From Veillonella atypica KON (GTDB lineage: Bacteria > Bacillota > Negativicutes > Veillonellales > Veillonellaceae), in the NCBI RefSeq assembly GCF_002959915.1, contig NZ_PPDE01000009.1, positions 62,001 to 126,000 of the forward strand: a stretch of 64,000 nucleotides of DNA, given 5' to 3'. Positions within the stretch are counted from its first letter, which is position 1; each line of letters begins with the position of its first letter. This document shows positions 45,589 to 54,696 of this stretch, in pieces. The notes beneath the pieces were generated by a model. The model was not told where the DNA came from and ran no database searches. It saw only the letters and a list, made by a program, of their open reading frames with translations. The position numbers were made by a program, and so were the translations under genes.

Positions 45589-46488
45589 TTAATCTAATTC
45601 ATTCATATTTGTCGTATTCATATTAGAAATATAATGATTATAAGCCTCAATCATACGAGTATAGTCCTTATCTTGTTTCGAACCCATATAAGTCCGGATA
45701 GCACCGATTGTAGAGTTTACAGAGGTCTTAACAGTGTCATAGTTAGAGTTAGTAATGCCATTAGACAAATCGCCGATAGCTTGTAACTCTTGATTCATGG
45801 CATTCACATCCGGTTGTTTTTCACTATCTAACTTTTCAAGAACAGCGGTAAGTCTCAAATGAACCTCTTGTGCTGCGGCTGCATTTTTCTTACCTGCATC
45901 GCGCAATTCTTGTAACCGCTGTTGTAATCGATCAAGGTTGATTTTATGCATTAAATTATCAAAATCTGCATAGATAGGCACAAATTGCTCATACAACTGT
46001 ACATACTTTGGACCTAATTGCTGTTCCTTAGCATAGTTATCTGTGGTGTATCCTTTAGATTTATAGTATGCATCCAGTTCTTCTGCTACCGGTGTAATCT
46101 CATTCAATTTTGAAAGCAGCTTATCTAGGGGCTCCTTCATTTCATCATAAGGAATACCGACTTGCTTAGCTTCTTCTAATTCTTTTTGTAACTGTTTAAA
46201 GTTCGGTGTATTAAATACAGTTAAATGCTTACCTGCTTTTAAATCATTAATCGTCGGTGTATTCGCATAATCAAACATAACAGCCATGCGATTATATCGG
46301 CTTATGGCTTTCACATATTGATTAAATAATTGTACCTGATTCTGTTCCGACCGCTGTGCAATCTCCTTGCGGCTCTGCTCAGTCCCTTGCCATAGTTCTG
46401 ACATACTACAACCGCTCAAAAACAAAGGTGATGTCAGCGTTAGTGCACACAACACAGCCATTGCCATCCTTTTGCCAAGTGGTTTCAT
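45589..46488 (-). CDS. DUF3829 (YiiG-like) lipoprotein 2
   Basis: A 299-residue lipoprotein with lipobox LFLSGC (Cys27), paralogous to 37256-38146: the shared blocks are YDEMKEPLDKLLS, NYAKEQQLGPKYVQLYEQF and GKKNAAAAQEVHLRLTAVL. The two genes flank the mutAB-meaB and rarD block. Function unknown. Confidence 0.85.
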   Translation of the reverse strand: MKPLGKRMAMAVLCALTLTSPLFLSGCSMSELWQGTEQSRKEIAQRSEQNQVQLFNQYVKAISRYNRMAVMFDYANTPTINDLKAGKHLTVFNTPNFKQLQKELEEAKQVGIPYDEMKEPLDKLLSKLNEITPVAEELDAYYKSKGYTTDNYAKEQQLGPKYVQLYEQFVPIYADFDNLMHKINLDRLQQRLQELRDAGKKNAAAAQEVHLRLTAVLEKLDSEKQPDVNAMNQELQAIGDLSNGITNSNYDTVKTSVNSTIGAIRTYMGSKQDKDYTRMIEAYNHYISNMNTTNMNELD

Positions 46489-46581
46489 GATGAATTCTCT
46501 CCTTTCATCAATATACAGCTTAGTTTATATATTCTAATTATATACCTATTATAAATAATAAGAAATAACTCCTAACAATGG

Positions 46582-46764
46582 TTTTATACGTGTACAGATA
46601 CAACCTATCCTACATTAGTGCAAACAGATATTGATTTAGCTAAAAATAGTAAATCCGTAAAGAAAACCTTAACCATTCCTGCGTGGCTTAACGATAGAGC
46701 CCTAGCGAAAGGTATCAATTTCTCCCAGCTTTTACAAGAAGCGTTAGTAGAGAAAACAATGTAA
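46582..46764 (+). pseudogene. HicB antitoxin C-terminal remnant
   Basis: A plus-strand frame without a start reads TLVQTDIDLAKNSKSVKKTL, then TIPAWLNDRALAKGINFSQ and LLQEALVEKTM before a stop. It matches the C-terminus of the intact HicB at 10481 (KKTLTIPSWLN, NFSQILQRAL). The N-terminal half and hicA are gone. Confidence 0.8.
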
Positions 46765-46774
46765 ATTCACATCA

Positions 46775-47188
46775 TTAATTACTCAGCAAAATTAGGAGTA
46801 CTGTCCACGCAATAACTGCTAAGGTGAGTAATATGATACAAAGCATCCACAGAATTATTACGAAATAGAGCAATAATTTTAGTACATATAATACATCAAA
46901 CCATATACTATGACGATCCTCTAATCGCGCCATATATTCGGAGAGATGGCGCACCAAAAATGGAGCTTTCGCATTAGGATTCAGCTTCTTCCAGTACAGC
47001 ATAATATACGGCGTTACAAAACAACCTACAAACACTAAGTATGTAAGGAATAGAGGTGTTTCTATATTATGTTGTGACATAAACCCTGACCAGTCCATGA
47101 CCATTAGACCACCAAGGTATAGAAAAACAAACCAATATATAAATCCTACCACTTTTAAAATAAGGCGAATCATCTGTTTACTATCCAT
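46775..47188 (-). CDS. Small membrane protein
   Basis: A 137-residue protein with four hydrophobic segments (about 12-28, 45-62, 100-118, 119-136) and a polar loop KKLNPNAKAPFLVRHLSEYMARLEDRHS. No family recognised. No clear link with neighbours. Confidence 0.7.
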   Translation of the reverse strand: MDSKQMIRLILKVVGFIYWFVFLYLGGLMVMDWSGFMSQHNIETPLFLTYLVFVGCFVTPYIMLYWKKLNPNAKAPFLVRHLSEYMARLEDRHSIWFDVLYVLKLLLYFVIILWMLCIILLTLAVIAWTVLLILLSN

Positions 47189-47239
47189 TGTGACAATCCC
47201 ATTACTATCAATAATCTAGTCTTTTCGAGTTTTATAAGA

Positions 47240-47866
47240 CTATAATCCTACTAATGTTTTAAATCGCGCATTATTATGAAACCGTTCAAAATGATCTTGT
47301 TCAGCAGCAACCGCCTTTACAGAAGGATCAATTTTAATTGCTTTTTCAAGCCAATCAAGGGCCTTAGTATCATCTCCTTGGTCTGCATAAATGGTAGCAA
47401 TACCATATACAGACCAAGTATTGCTAGGGTCCTTTTCTAATACCTTTTCAAACCATTGTTTAGACTCATTTAATTGGCCTTGTAGCTTATAGACCATGGC
47501 CATATTATAGTAATTAGCCACATTATTAGGATCTAAATCATAAGCCTTTTTAGTATCTGCTATGCCTTTAGTAGTATCTCCATTTAAAGCCGTAGCAAAG
47601 CCACGAACCGAATAAGCGTCTGCATTATTTGGATTATCCTTAATAGAAGCTGTTGCCTCCTCGATGGCTTTATTATAATCACCAGACGATAGGGCTTGCT
47701 TAGCGACAGTTAAGTGGCTATCTAGATTAGTCATTTTGCTACTGTCTTGAGTGGATATACTAGAACTTTTAGCATTGCTTTCTGTATTACTATTATTTGT
47801 ATTCTGATTTACTCCACAACCACTAATAAATATAAGTAATGCAAGTATAGGCAAAATTCTTTTCAT
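47240..47866 (-). CDS. TPR-repeat lipoprotein
   Basis: 208 residues from ATG 47866, with signal peptide and lipobox FISGCG (Cys17). A Ser/Asn-rich linker is followed by three to four TPR units (ALSSGDYNKAIEEATASIKDNPNNADAY; YNMAMVYKLQGQLNESKQWFEKVLEKDPSN; ATIYADQGDDTKALDWLEKAIKIDPS). Probably a periplasmic scaffold. A longer in-frame start at 48070 would cross two terminators and is rejected. Confidence 0.8.
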   Translation of the reverse strand: MKRILPILALLIFISGCGVNQNTNNSNTESNAKSSSISTQDSSKMTNLDSHLTVAKQALSSGDYNKAIEEATASIKDNPNNADAYSVRGFATALNGDTTKGIADTKKAYDLDPNNVANYYNMAMVYKLQGQLNESKQWFEKVLEKDPSNTWSVYGIATIYADQGDDTKALDWLEKAIKIDPSVKAVAAEQDHFERFHNNARFKTLVGL

Positions 47867-47926
47867 ATCATATATTCCATTCTTAAATAATCTCCAAGAT
47901 GCATAGCGTAATAATATAAGAAAAAG

Positions 47927-47955
47927 GACGAGCTGCCACTCGTCCTTTATTTGTT
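47927..47955 (-). terminator. Hairpin in the leader of the TPR lipoprotein gene
   Basis: GGACGAG pairs with CTCGTCC across 6 bases, with a T-run on the minus strand. A promoter-like TATACT lies just upstream near 48000, so this may attenuate the lipoprotein gene. Confidence 0.6.
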
Positions 47956-48052
47956 GTATTGTAGGTAATTTCATACACTCTACTAATAAATATAGTATAC
48001 CATATTTATTAGAAAATAAATATCTAACAATAAATACAAACACGCCAACAAA

Positions 48053-48092
48053 ACAAAGTGCTAACATCATATAAAAATGTTAGCACTTTATT
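48053..48092 (-). terminator. Terminator of the D-lactate dehydrogenase gene
   Basis: AAAGTGCTAACAT pairs with ATGTTAGCACTTT across about 9 bases, 27 bp after the stop at 48119. Confidence 0.85.
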
Positions 48093-48118
48093 TAGTCTAT
48101 TAAATTTTTGAATATTCC

Positions 48119-50941
48119 TTATTTTTTAGCCTTAGAGCAACGATCCAACAAGTATGCAACGCTTACGAATGGGATACCGCCGCTTTCACCAAGACCAATT
48201 TCACATGTAGAACTAGAGCTTACGCCAAGTGTAGCACCGTATTCGGCAACTTCACTAGCAAGGTCTTTTGTAGCACATTTATTAAGTTCTGGTGTGAAGA
48301 AACCTTTTTGACCGGCAAAGCCATCACACGCAAAGGATTTGATATTAAATACATGGTCAGAGCAGAGGCGTGCCAAGTCTTCAATATATTGAGATTTGCC
48401 CAATACTTTGATTTTACATTGTTTATGAACAAGAACGCGTTCATCGCATTTTGTAATATCAAGGCGAGGTACTACGAATTTGCATAAGAATTCAGAAATA
48501 TCATTAATTTCTAAATCTGGCATATGTTTGAAGGCATGGTTAAAGCATGCACTATGGTCAATAACGATTGGATATTTACCATTTTGAGATGCTTTCATCA
48601 ACGCATCGTGTAAATCTTTTACAGCACGTTCATGTACGTCATCGTAGTTTTCAAAGCTCAAGCCGCAGCAGAGGTTTTCGATATGTTCAGGATAGATAAT
48701 ATCGATTTGAGCCTTATTGCAGAGGCTTTCAACAACTTGTTGCAAGCTGCGTTGATCATCATAACCTTGGTTTTGACGGAACGCACGGTTCGCACAAGTA
48801 CTGAAGTATACAACCTTTTCAAAGTTAGTAGGTTTAATGCGGTTTTTCAATTTATAGCGGTTAGCCTTAGGTGTTGTTTTAGGTACATAAGGTGTTACGC
48901 CAGTTACGCCATGTAAACCTTCAGTGATTTTGGAAATTGCTTTTTGTGTGATAATAGCACCAGCAATGCCTTCAAGGCTTACACCGGCACGGCACATTTC
49001 AAGAGTACTGGAGAAGTTGTCGTAAATTTTCTTAGCCAAACCAGGTGCTGGAGGATCGATGCGACGCATGGATAATGCGATTTGTGCAGTATCGATGCTA
49101 AATGGGCAAAGACCTTTACACATGGAGCATGCAGCACAAGTTTCAACACCGAAATATTCATAACCTTTTTTAAGTTCGTTTGCAACAGCGAAATTGCCTT
49201 CATTTTCAAGGCGTTTAGTTTCGCGCAACAATGCGATACGTTGGCGTGGTGTCAATGTCAAATTACGGCTAGGGCAGTTCTTTTCACAGAAACCGCATTC
49301 CATACAGATTGTGAAAGCATCATCGATAACACATTGTGCTTTAAGATTTTTCTTGTACACATCTGGATCGTCAGTAATCATAACATCAGGGTTCAAGATG
49401 CGAGTAGGGTCAAAGATAGCTTTGATACGACGGTTGATTTCGTACGCTTTGCGGCCCCATTCCATTTCGATGAAAGGTGCCACCATGCGGCCTGTACCAT
49501 GTTCGGCTTTCAAAGAACCACCAAAACCAGATACGCGTTCGGACATTTCTTTTACCAAATCACCAAAGTTCTTAGTATCTTTAGGGTCACTGAAATCAGG
49601 AGTAATGTTAAAGTGAACGTTACCAGACAACGCATGACCGAAGATTACACCACCATCAACGAAATCGTATTTGTGGAATAATTCAGTAAGCATTTCGATG
49701 CCCTTAGTGAAGTCTTCGATTTGGAAGCAAACGTCTTCTGTGATAACAGTAGTACCTTTTCTACGTTGACCACCAACGATTGGCAAGATACCTTTACGGA
49801 TTGCCCACCAGGAATCGTATTCTTTAGGATCTTGAGAATAAAGACTTGGAATAGCTGTTGGAATGTCTTTCAATTGTTCTTTAATGAAAGCCAAGTTTTC
49901 ATCAACAATTTCTTTAGAATAGCTTTCAGTTTGGAATAAGATAGCACTTGTACCTTCTGGAACTTCACGAACGAAATCAGGTACATTATCTAGAGTTTGA
50001 ACTGCTTTTAAGGATTGATAGTCCATCATTTCAGCAGCAACAACCTTTTCACGGCCCATATTAGCCAAGGCTACAACGGCAAGAGATGCGTCGTTCAATG
50101 TGCTGAAGAACATGAGACCGCAACCTTTGTGAGGTACATCTTCAACAGTGTTGTACACGATTTCAGATACAAAGCCCAATGTACCTTCGGAACCGATGAA
50201 CAAGTGATTGATAATATCGATGATATCTTCAAAATCTACAAGGGAGTTCAAACCGTAACCTGTAGTATTTTTGATTTTATATTTGTGATGAATCAAATGA
50301 GTCAACTCTTCATCAGCCAAGATTTCTTTGCGCAATTGCAAAATATCTTCAACCATTTGTGGTTTTTCTTTGAGGAATTGATCGATGCTCTTTTTATCGG
50401 ATGTATCCAAAATGGAACCATCTAATAAGACAACGCGAATAGAGCGAATTGTTTTATAAGAGTTTTGTGCAGTACCACAGCACATACCGGAGGAGTTATT
50501 GTTCAAAATACCGCCTACCAATGCTGTTGCAAGCGTTGCAGGGTCTGGACCGATTTTACGATTATATGGTTTTAACAAATCATTCGCATCGGAACCGATA
50601 ACACCACATTCACAACGCAATGCTTTGCCATCGTCGATAACTTCCATTTTTTTGAAGCCATCATTACAAACGATAAGCACGTCTTCACTGGAACATTGAC
50701 CAGACAAAGAAGAGCCCGCCGCACGGAATGTAAATGGTGTGCCACATTGTTGACACAAACGAATAAGACGACGTACTTCGGATTCGTTTTCTGCTTTTAC
50801 CACTACTTTTGGTAAATAACTGTAACAAGATGCATCTACACCATACGCATAACGGCGCAGACGGTCTGTATAAACACGATCCTTACAAATCGCTTGCGCC
50901 TCTTTGGCAAAACGATCATAATCTTTAACTAATATACTCAC
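48119..50941 (-). CDS. FAD/Fe-S D-lactate dehydrogenase-like oxidoreductase
   Basis: A 940-residue fusion. The N-terminal FAD_binding_4 domain is visible as PFTFRAAGSSLSGQC (about 68-82), GPDPATLATALVGGILNNNSSG (about 131-152) and GSEGTLGFVSE; the FAD-oxidase C domain follows (HALSGNVHFNITPDF, AEHGTGRMVAPF). Then come two ferredoxin-like clusters, CMECGFCEKNCP and CAACSMCKGLCP (about 545-625), and a C-terminal CCG domain (ENLCCGLSFEN). This matches GlcD-GlcF type D-lactate dehydrogenases that oxidise lactate to pyruvate, a primary energy step in lactate fermenters. GTG 50941 is used because GGAGG lies 8 bases upstream; the TTG at 50956 contains that SD. Confidence 0.88.
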   Translation of the reverse strand: MSILVKDYDRFAKEAQAICKDRVYTDRLRRYAYGVDASCYSYLPKVVVKAENESEVRRLIRLCQQCGTPFTFRAAGSSLSGQCSSEDVLIVCNDGFKKMEVIDDGKALRCECGVIGSDANDLLKPYNRKIGPDPATLATALVGGILNNNSSGMCCGTAQNSYKTIRSIRVVLLDGSILDTSDKKSIDQFLKEKPQMVEDILQLRKEILADEELTHLIHHKYKIKNTTGYGLNSLVDFEDIIDIINHLFIGSEGTLGFVSEIVYNTVEDVPHKGCGLMFFSTLNDASLAVVALANMGREKVVAAEMMDYQSLKAVQTLDNVPDFVREVPEGTSAILFQTESYSKEIVDENLAFIKEQLKDIPTAIPSLYSQDPKEYDSWWAIRKGILPIVGGQRRKGTTVITEDVCFQIEDFTKGIEMLTELFHKYDFVDGGVIFGHALSGNVHFNITPDFSDPKDTKNFGDLVKEMSERVSGFGGSLKAEHGTGRMVAPFIEMEWGRKAYEINRRIKAIFDPTRILNPDVMITDDPDVYKKNLKAQCVIDDAFTICMECGFCEKNCPSRNLTLTPRQRIALLRETKRLENEGNFAVANELKKGYEYFGVETCAACSMCKGLCPFSIDTAQIALSMRRIDPPAPGLAKKIYDNFSSTLEMCRAGVSLEGIAGAIITQKAISKITEGLHGVTGVTPYVPKTTPKANRYKLKNRIKPTNFEKVVYFSTCANRAFRQNQGYDDQRSLQQVVESLCNKAQIDIIYPEHIENLCCGLSFENYDDVHERAVKDLHDALMKASQNGKYPIVIDHSACFNHAFKHMPDLEINDISEFLCKFVVPRLDITKCDERVLVHKQCKIKVLGKSQYIEDLARLCSDHVFNIKSFACDGFAGQKGFFTPELNKCATKDLASEVAEYGATLGVSSSSTCEIGLGESGGIPFVSVAYLLDRCSKAKK

Positions 50942-51466
50942 TTGAAAAGCCTCCAATCCTATCCTTAGGAAAATTTCTTTTATAACTAGTATACGCCGTT
51001 CTCATTTCGGTCGCTACCATTATGCATAAATTGTATATGAAATATAAATTCTATAGATACATAATATAAAATGTATTTTAGTTGAAAGTTGATTTCATTT
51101 ACCAGAGAAATAAGTGCATTTCCTAGGAACACACATCAATAAAAATATATGATAACCACTTATGAAAGCCCATATGGGTATCCCCTATCAATATGCGTAT
51201 TCATGGGGATTAAGAGGTATGTAGCATGAATACAGATCTACACCAATATATGAATATTTATGTGAATTTTCCTAGTATCCTGTATATTCCACATTAGGAA
51301 TTATCAATATAAATTAGTTATGCGTTTTAGGAATAGATCTACTGTTTGCTCGATTTTTAATAGTAATCTATTATTATCACGCCTCAATATTTGTAAAACA
51401 TATAAATGCTTTTGCTTGATTTTGTTTTACAAATTGATATAATATTTGTAAAAAGAGGTGATAATT
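50942..51466. other. Long AT-rich intergenic region
   Basis: Contains the lactate dehydrogenase promoter region, several short AT-rich inverted repeats, and the dinJ promoter with operator arms near 51389-51453. No ORF with a ribosome site was found. Confidence 0.5.
51389..51453 (+). promoter_or_regulatory. dinJ promoter and operator repeats
   Basis: TTGATT (51416-51421) and TATAAT (51438-51443) are 16 bp apart. ATTTGTAAAAC (51389-51399), its inverse GTTTTACAAAT (51424-51434) and ATTTGTAAAA (51444-51453) surround the promoter, as expected for RelB/DinJ autoregulation. Confidence 0.65.
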
Positions 51467-51748
51467 ATGGCTACAACTAATATCAATATACGAGTTGACG
51501 AATTGTTAAAAAAAGATGCCGAAGCATTGTTTAATGACTTAGGCCTCAGCATGTCATCTGCTATCACTATGTTCTTAAAATCTGCATTAAATCATGATGG
51601 TATCCCATTCGAAGTAAAACGTGCAAAACCAAATACAGAAACAATACAAGCCTTAGCAGAATATGAAACTATGAAAGCTCATCCGGAAAAATACAAACGG
51701 TATAGTAGTTTTGCAGAATTACTTAAGGATGTTGAAAATGAAACTTAA
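51467..51748 (+). CDS. dinJ: RelB/DinJ-type antitoxin
   Basis: A 93-residue antitoxin with an N-terminal ribbon-helix-helix (TNINIRVDELLKKDAEALFNDLGLSMSSAITMFLKSAL, about 4-42) and a C-terminal toxin-binding tail. SD AGAGGTG; ATG 51467 is preferred over the GTG at 51458 inside the SD. The yafQ-like toxin overlaps its 3' end but is broken. Confidence 0.9.
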   Translation: MATTNINIRVDELLKKDAEALFNDLGLSMSSAITMFLKSALNHDGIPFEVKRAKPNTETIQALAEYETMKAHPEKYKRYSSFAELLKDVENET

Positions 51749-51859
51749 GATTGTTGAAAATGCCATATAGAACCAGATTGGCTATTAATTTATCGAAAAG
51801 ATACAGATGTACTTGAATTATTTCTATTCCGAACTGGAACACATGCAGATTTATTTTAA
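51738..51859 (+). pseudogene. YafQ-type toxin remnant
   Basis: A start MKLKIV overlaps dinJ, as in intact dinJ-yafQ pairs. A frame shift follows and the reading frame CHIEPDWLLIYRKDT, ELFLFRTGTHADLF ends at 51859. This is the YafQ C-terminus (EPDWLLIY, RTGSHSDLF) with the middle deleted. No functional toxin is expected. Confidence 0.85.
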
Positions 51860-51891
51860 ACAACATATATGGCTATGAAAAACAGCAAAAA

Positions 51892-51936
51892 GGCTGTAAC
51901 AAAAATGTGGTAAAACTATTTTTGTTACAGCCCTTT
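51892..51936 (+). terminator. dinJ-yafQ terminator
   Basis: GGCTGTAACAAAAAT pairs with ATTTTTGTTACAGCC across 11 bases, followed by CTTTT. Confidence 0.88.
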
Positions 51937-51977
51937 TATATATTTTTCTTATGTTTAGACTATACAGGTACTCTTGT

Positions 51978-52110
51978 AAAATAGAACAGGCGTGTTCTAT
52001 TTGTAAAAGCATCATATTTAAGTGCTCTTATAAATTAGAACAGGCGTGTTCTAATTCTAAAAGCCTCACATATAGGTCTCCATATAAATTAGAACAGGCC
52101 TGTACTAATT
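51978..52110. repeat. Array of three phased 20-bp palindromes
   Basis: Copies related to TTAGAACAGGCSTGTTCTAA centre at 51990, 52044 and 52098, a period of exactly 54 bp. The flanks (TCTAAAAGC, TATAGG, ATAAA) resemble those in the array at 31116-31300. It lies just after the 3' end of the TauE gene. Confidence 0.88.
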
Positions 52111-52143
52111 TTAAAAAGCAATGTATATGAATATCTATCCTAC

Positions 52144-52941
52144 TTAAAACAATATCCCAGAGCTAATAATCAATTTAATCGCCAATGCAAATACGCCGAT
52201 GCTCATAAGTGCCAAGATAGCCTTAGCTCTGAGGCGTTTTGCTATTTGAGCGCCTGCTTGGGCCCCAAATATGGCACCGATACTGGCAGGGATAGCAATG
52301 TTAAATACAATATGATTCTCTATAAGATGTGTAATAACACCAACGGCAGTCGACACAGCCAAAATAGCATGACTTGTAGCGGTTGCTAAATGTGTGGGAA
52401 ATCCCATGATGTAAATCAGAGCAGGCACGTGTACTAGCCCACCGCCGATACCGAAAATACTAGAGATGAAACCAACGATAACACTAATGGCAATACCGAT
52501 TGGTTTATTGTACGTCACCTGATCTTTAGTCAAAGATTCTTCTTTACGCTCTCCTTTTTTACCAAAGTTCTTAAAACCAATCAAGAATGAAGCACATAGC
52601 ATAAAACAGCCAAAGGCAAACATAAATCCATTACCAGTGAACCATCCAGACATACGAGCACCTAAAATAGCACCTGGGAATGTGGAAATACTAAATATAA
52701 GTGCAGCGCTAACATACACCTTTTTCTGCCGTAAATATGCTAATGACCCAGAGATGGCATTACACATAACAGAAAATAGCGATGTTCCCACAATCATAGA
52801 TGGAGACCATTCTGGGAACCAATACATAAATAATGGTACAAATACAAGGCCTCCACCCGCTCCAATTATCGTTCCAAACATAGCGGTAAAAAACCCAACT
52901 ACAATAAAAAATAAGTAAAACAAAACTATATTATCAGACAT
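52144..52941 (-). CDS. TauE/SafE-type permease
   Basis: A 265-residue membrane protein with about eight hydrophobic segments and the two TauE repeats: GTIIGAGGGLVFVPLF (about 24-39) and SSIFGIGGGLVHVPALIYI (about 160-178). Family members are thought to export sulfite, sulfoacetate or other organosulfur anions. No sulfur gene is adjacent, so the substrate is open. Confidence 0.9.
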   Translation of the reverse strand: MSDNIVLFYLFFIVVGFFTAMFGTIIGAGGGLVFVPLFMYWFPEWSPSMIVGTSLFSVMCNAISGSLAYLRQKKVYVSAALIFSISTFPGAILGARMSGWFTGNGFMFAFGCFMLCASFLIGFKNFGKKGERKEESLTKDQVTYNKPIGIAISVIVGFISSIFGIGGGLVHVPALIYIMGFPTHLATATSHAILAVSTAVGVITHLIENHIVFNIAIPASIGAIFGAQAGAQIAKRLRAKAILALMSIGVFALAIKLIISSGILF

Positions 52942-53001
52942 AATCGCACTCCTACACTACCACGTAAAGAACTTGCCATTGTACAAATACAATAGATGTA
53001 A

Positions 53002-54276
53002 CTATTCTACAATCACTGTAGATCCATTAGGGATTATAGTAATCGATGCATCCTCGCCCATAATGCCACGGGCGATGCACAATGCTTCATCTAATGTGGA
53101 CGCAGGCGTCATGTGCATATCGCGAATGACTTGATGATCGCAATCTTGAGTCACAACGATAACCTTATAGTGATTCAAAATACGCGCTAAAATTTGAATT
53201 TTCCATTGGTATGGTTTAGTTTCATTACGCGGTACGCCATGGATATCATCTAGGATTTTTTGAGGGCTTTCCATATTTTTGAAAGCCTCATATAATGCTT
53301 GTCCCCCATGTCCTTCTTTACAGGAAGCAGCGATGATGATAACACCGCCATCCTTACAAGATGCTTCGCCAGCAGTCATGCCCTTTACGGATTGATAGAG
53401 ATTTTGGTCAGATGGATATCCACCATTACTTGTAATAACGATATCTGCAGGTATAGCTTTCACAGAAGACAAGGAACGAATAAACTCATACCCTTCCTTA
53501 TGCGCATCTACACAATCACCCGCTACAGCCTTGATGATTTCCTTTTTGCTATCGATGATAACATTCAGGATGAACTGCAAATTCGCTTTTCGTGCGGCGT
53601 ACAACATATCCTTATGGATTGGATTTTCATCGATTTTACCAGTTCGGGAATGCTCGCTTTCAATAAATTCAGCACAATGATTAGCCAACACCGTCACCTT
53701 GGAGGCAACGCCAGGCAACACGGATTTGCGGCCACCCGAGAAGCCCGCAAAGAAATGAGGATTAATTAGCCCTTCGGAGATGAGCAATTCCGTTTCTACC
53801 GCCAAACGATTGATGACGCACTTGCCACCAGATGGCAACGTGCCGATTTCCACCATATTCTCAGCATCCTCAGAGTCATGATTGATCAGTTTTTCGTTAT
53901 TCACGATATTCTCGCCGAACCGATGCACCATCTCATCGTGCGTCATGGCCCGGTGAAAGCCAGTAGCAATCAGAATCGTAATATCAATTGTCGGATTCAC
54001 CGCGCGAATACGACGGAGTAAAATAGGCAACGTCACCTTACTTGGCATAGGGCGCGTATGATCACTCGTAATGATAACCATATTGCGTTTTCCCTTAACC
54101 AATTCTTCAAGAGACGGACTGTTAATAGGATGATCAAGAGCCTCCTCTACAAGCTCAGCAGGACTCTTCTCAGCTACATACGCCGCCGCATTAGACACAA
54201 GAACCCCCTGCACAAACCGCTCATCAATAGACACATCTACACTTTTATAATCATACGGAAAAGAATACGTCTTCAT
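53002..54276 (-). CDS. larA: LarA-family nickel-dependent racemase
   Basis: A 424-residue protein from ATG 54276 (GGAGG upstream). ITSDHTRPMPS (about 74-84), ATGFHRAMTHDEM (about 110) and INPHFFAGFSGGRKSVLPG (about 181-199) hold the conserved His and Lys residues of lactate racemase, including the lysine that binds the nickel pincer cofactor. Lactate racemase would supply the D-lactate dehydrogenase with substrate, but LarA homologues act on several 2-hydroxy acids. No larB, larC or larE for cofactor synthesis is in the window. Confidence 0.88.
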   Translation of the reverse strand: MKTYSFPYDYKSVDVSIDERFVQGVLVSNAAAYVAEKSPAELVEEALDHPINSPSLEELVKGKRNMVIITSDHTRPMPSKVTLPILLRRIRAVNPTIDITILIATGFHRAMTHDEMVHRFGENIVNNEKLINHDSEDAENMVEIGTLPSGGKCVINRLAVETELLISEGLINPHFFAGFSGGRKSVLPGVASKVTVLANHCAEFIESEHSRTGKIDENPIHKDMLYAARKANLQFILNVIIDSKKEIIKAVAGDCVDAHKEGYEFIRSLSSVKAIPADIVITSNGGYPSDQNLYQSVKGMTAGEASCKDGGVIIIAASCKEGHGGQALYEAFKNMESPQKILDDIHGVPRNETKPYQWKIQILARILNHYKVIVVTQDCDHQVIRDMHMTPASTLDEALCIARGIMGEDASITIIPNGSTVIVE

Positions 54277-54333
54277 ATCGGCACCTCCTATTATATATAG
54301 TAAGTATACCAAAAAAACTAAAGGGGGATAAGA

Positions 54334-54421
54334 GTAAGGGGGTGCTAAAAGCTCCACCGGCCGGGTCTGACTACGCCCTTCGGGCTCCGCAGGGCCAAAG
54401 TCACTTTTAGCACCCACTTAC
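54334..54421 (-). repeat. Variable-stem structured element, copy B
   Basis: An 18-base arm (54334-54351, GTAAGGGGGTGCTAAAAG) pairs with 54404-54421 at 17 of 18 positions. The core, on the minus strand, reads GACTTTGGCCCTGCGG, inner GCCC GAA GGGC, GTAGTCAGACCC, CCGGTGGAG. It is near identical to copy A (32501), although the stems are unrelated. Confidence 0.9.
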
Positions 54422-54444
54422 ACTTCTCCACAATAAAACAGAGA

Positions 54445-54530
54445 AAACATATTTCCAATCTATAATTGAAGAAATAAAAAAGGTGAGCTGCCTCGAAAAA
54501 ACGACTTCGGGTCCCTTCCTCTACCCCCTG
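54445..54530 (+). repeat. Half-copy with an inverted clcA 3' end
   Basis: ATTTCCAATCTA (54451-54462) is an inverted copy of the clcA 3' end (TAGATTGGAAAT, 54702-54713). A decayed arm and CGACTTCGGGTCCC follow at 54480-54515. A second inverted copy occurs exactly 100 bp later (54551-54562), leading into copy C. Confidence 0.75.
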
Positions 54531-54581
54531 TAATAATGCAGCAAAATCATATTTCCAATCTATGTTAGATTTAAGACGAAA

Positions 54582-54679
54582 ACGCGAGGTCCCTCTGAAG
54601 AAATCGACTTTGGCCCTGCGAAGGCCGCAGGCCGAAGTCAGACCCGGCCGGTGGAGATTTCTTTAGAGGGACCTCGCGT
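54582..54679 (+). repeat. Variable-stem structured element, copy C
   Basis: A 24-base arm (54582-54605) pairs with 54656-54679 at 23 positions plus one G-U. The arm begins ACGCGAGGTCCC. Core GACTTTGGCCCTGCG, inner CTGCG/CGCAG, then AGTCAGACCCGGCCGGTGGAG split over 54606-54655. The palindrome extends outward to ATTTCCAATCTA/TAGATTGGAAAT, the latter inside clcA. Confidence 0.92.
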
Positions 54680-54696
54680 CCCAAACGTATTTAAAA

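Noticed and set aside
47867-48070. N-terminal extension of the TPR lipoprotein frame
   Set aside because: It crosses two terminator hairpins; the signal peptide and lipobox start at 47866.
49082-49681. 199-codon plus-strand frame opposite the D-lactate dehydrogenase
   Set aside because: Shadow frame; the minus-strand gene has all family motifs.
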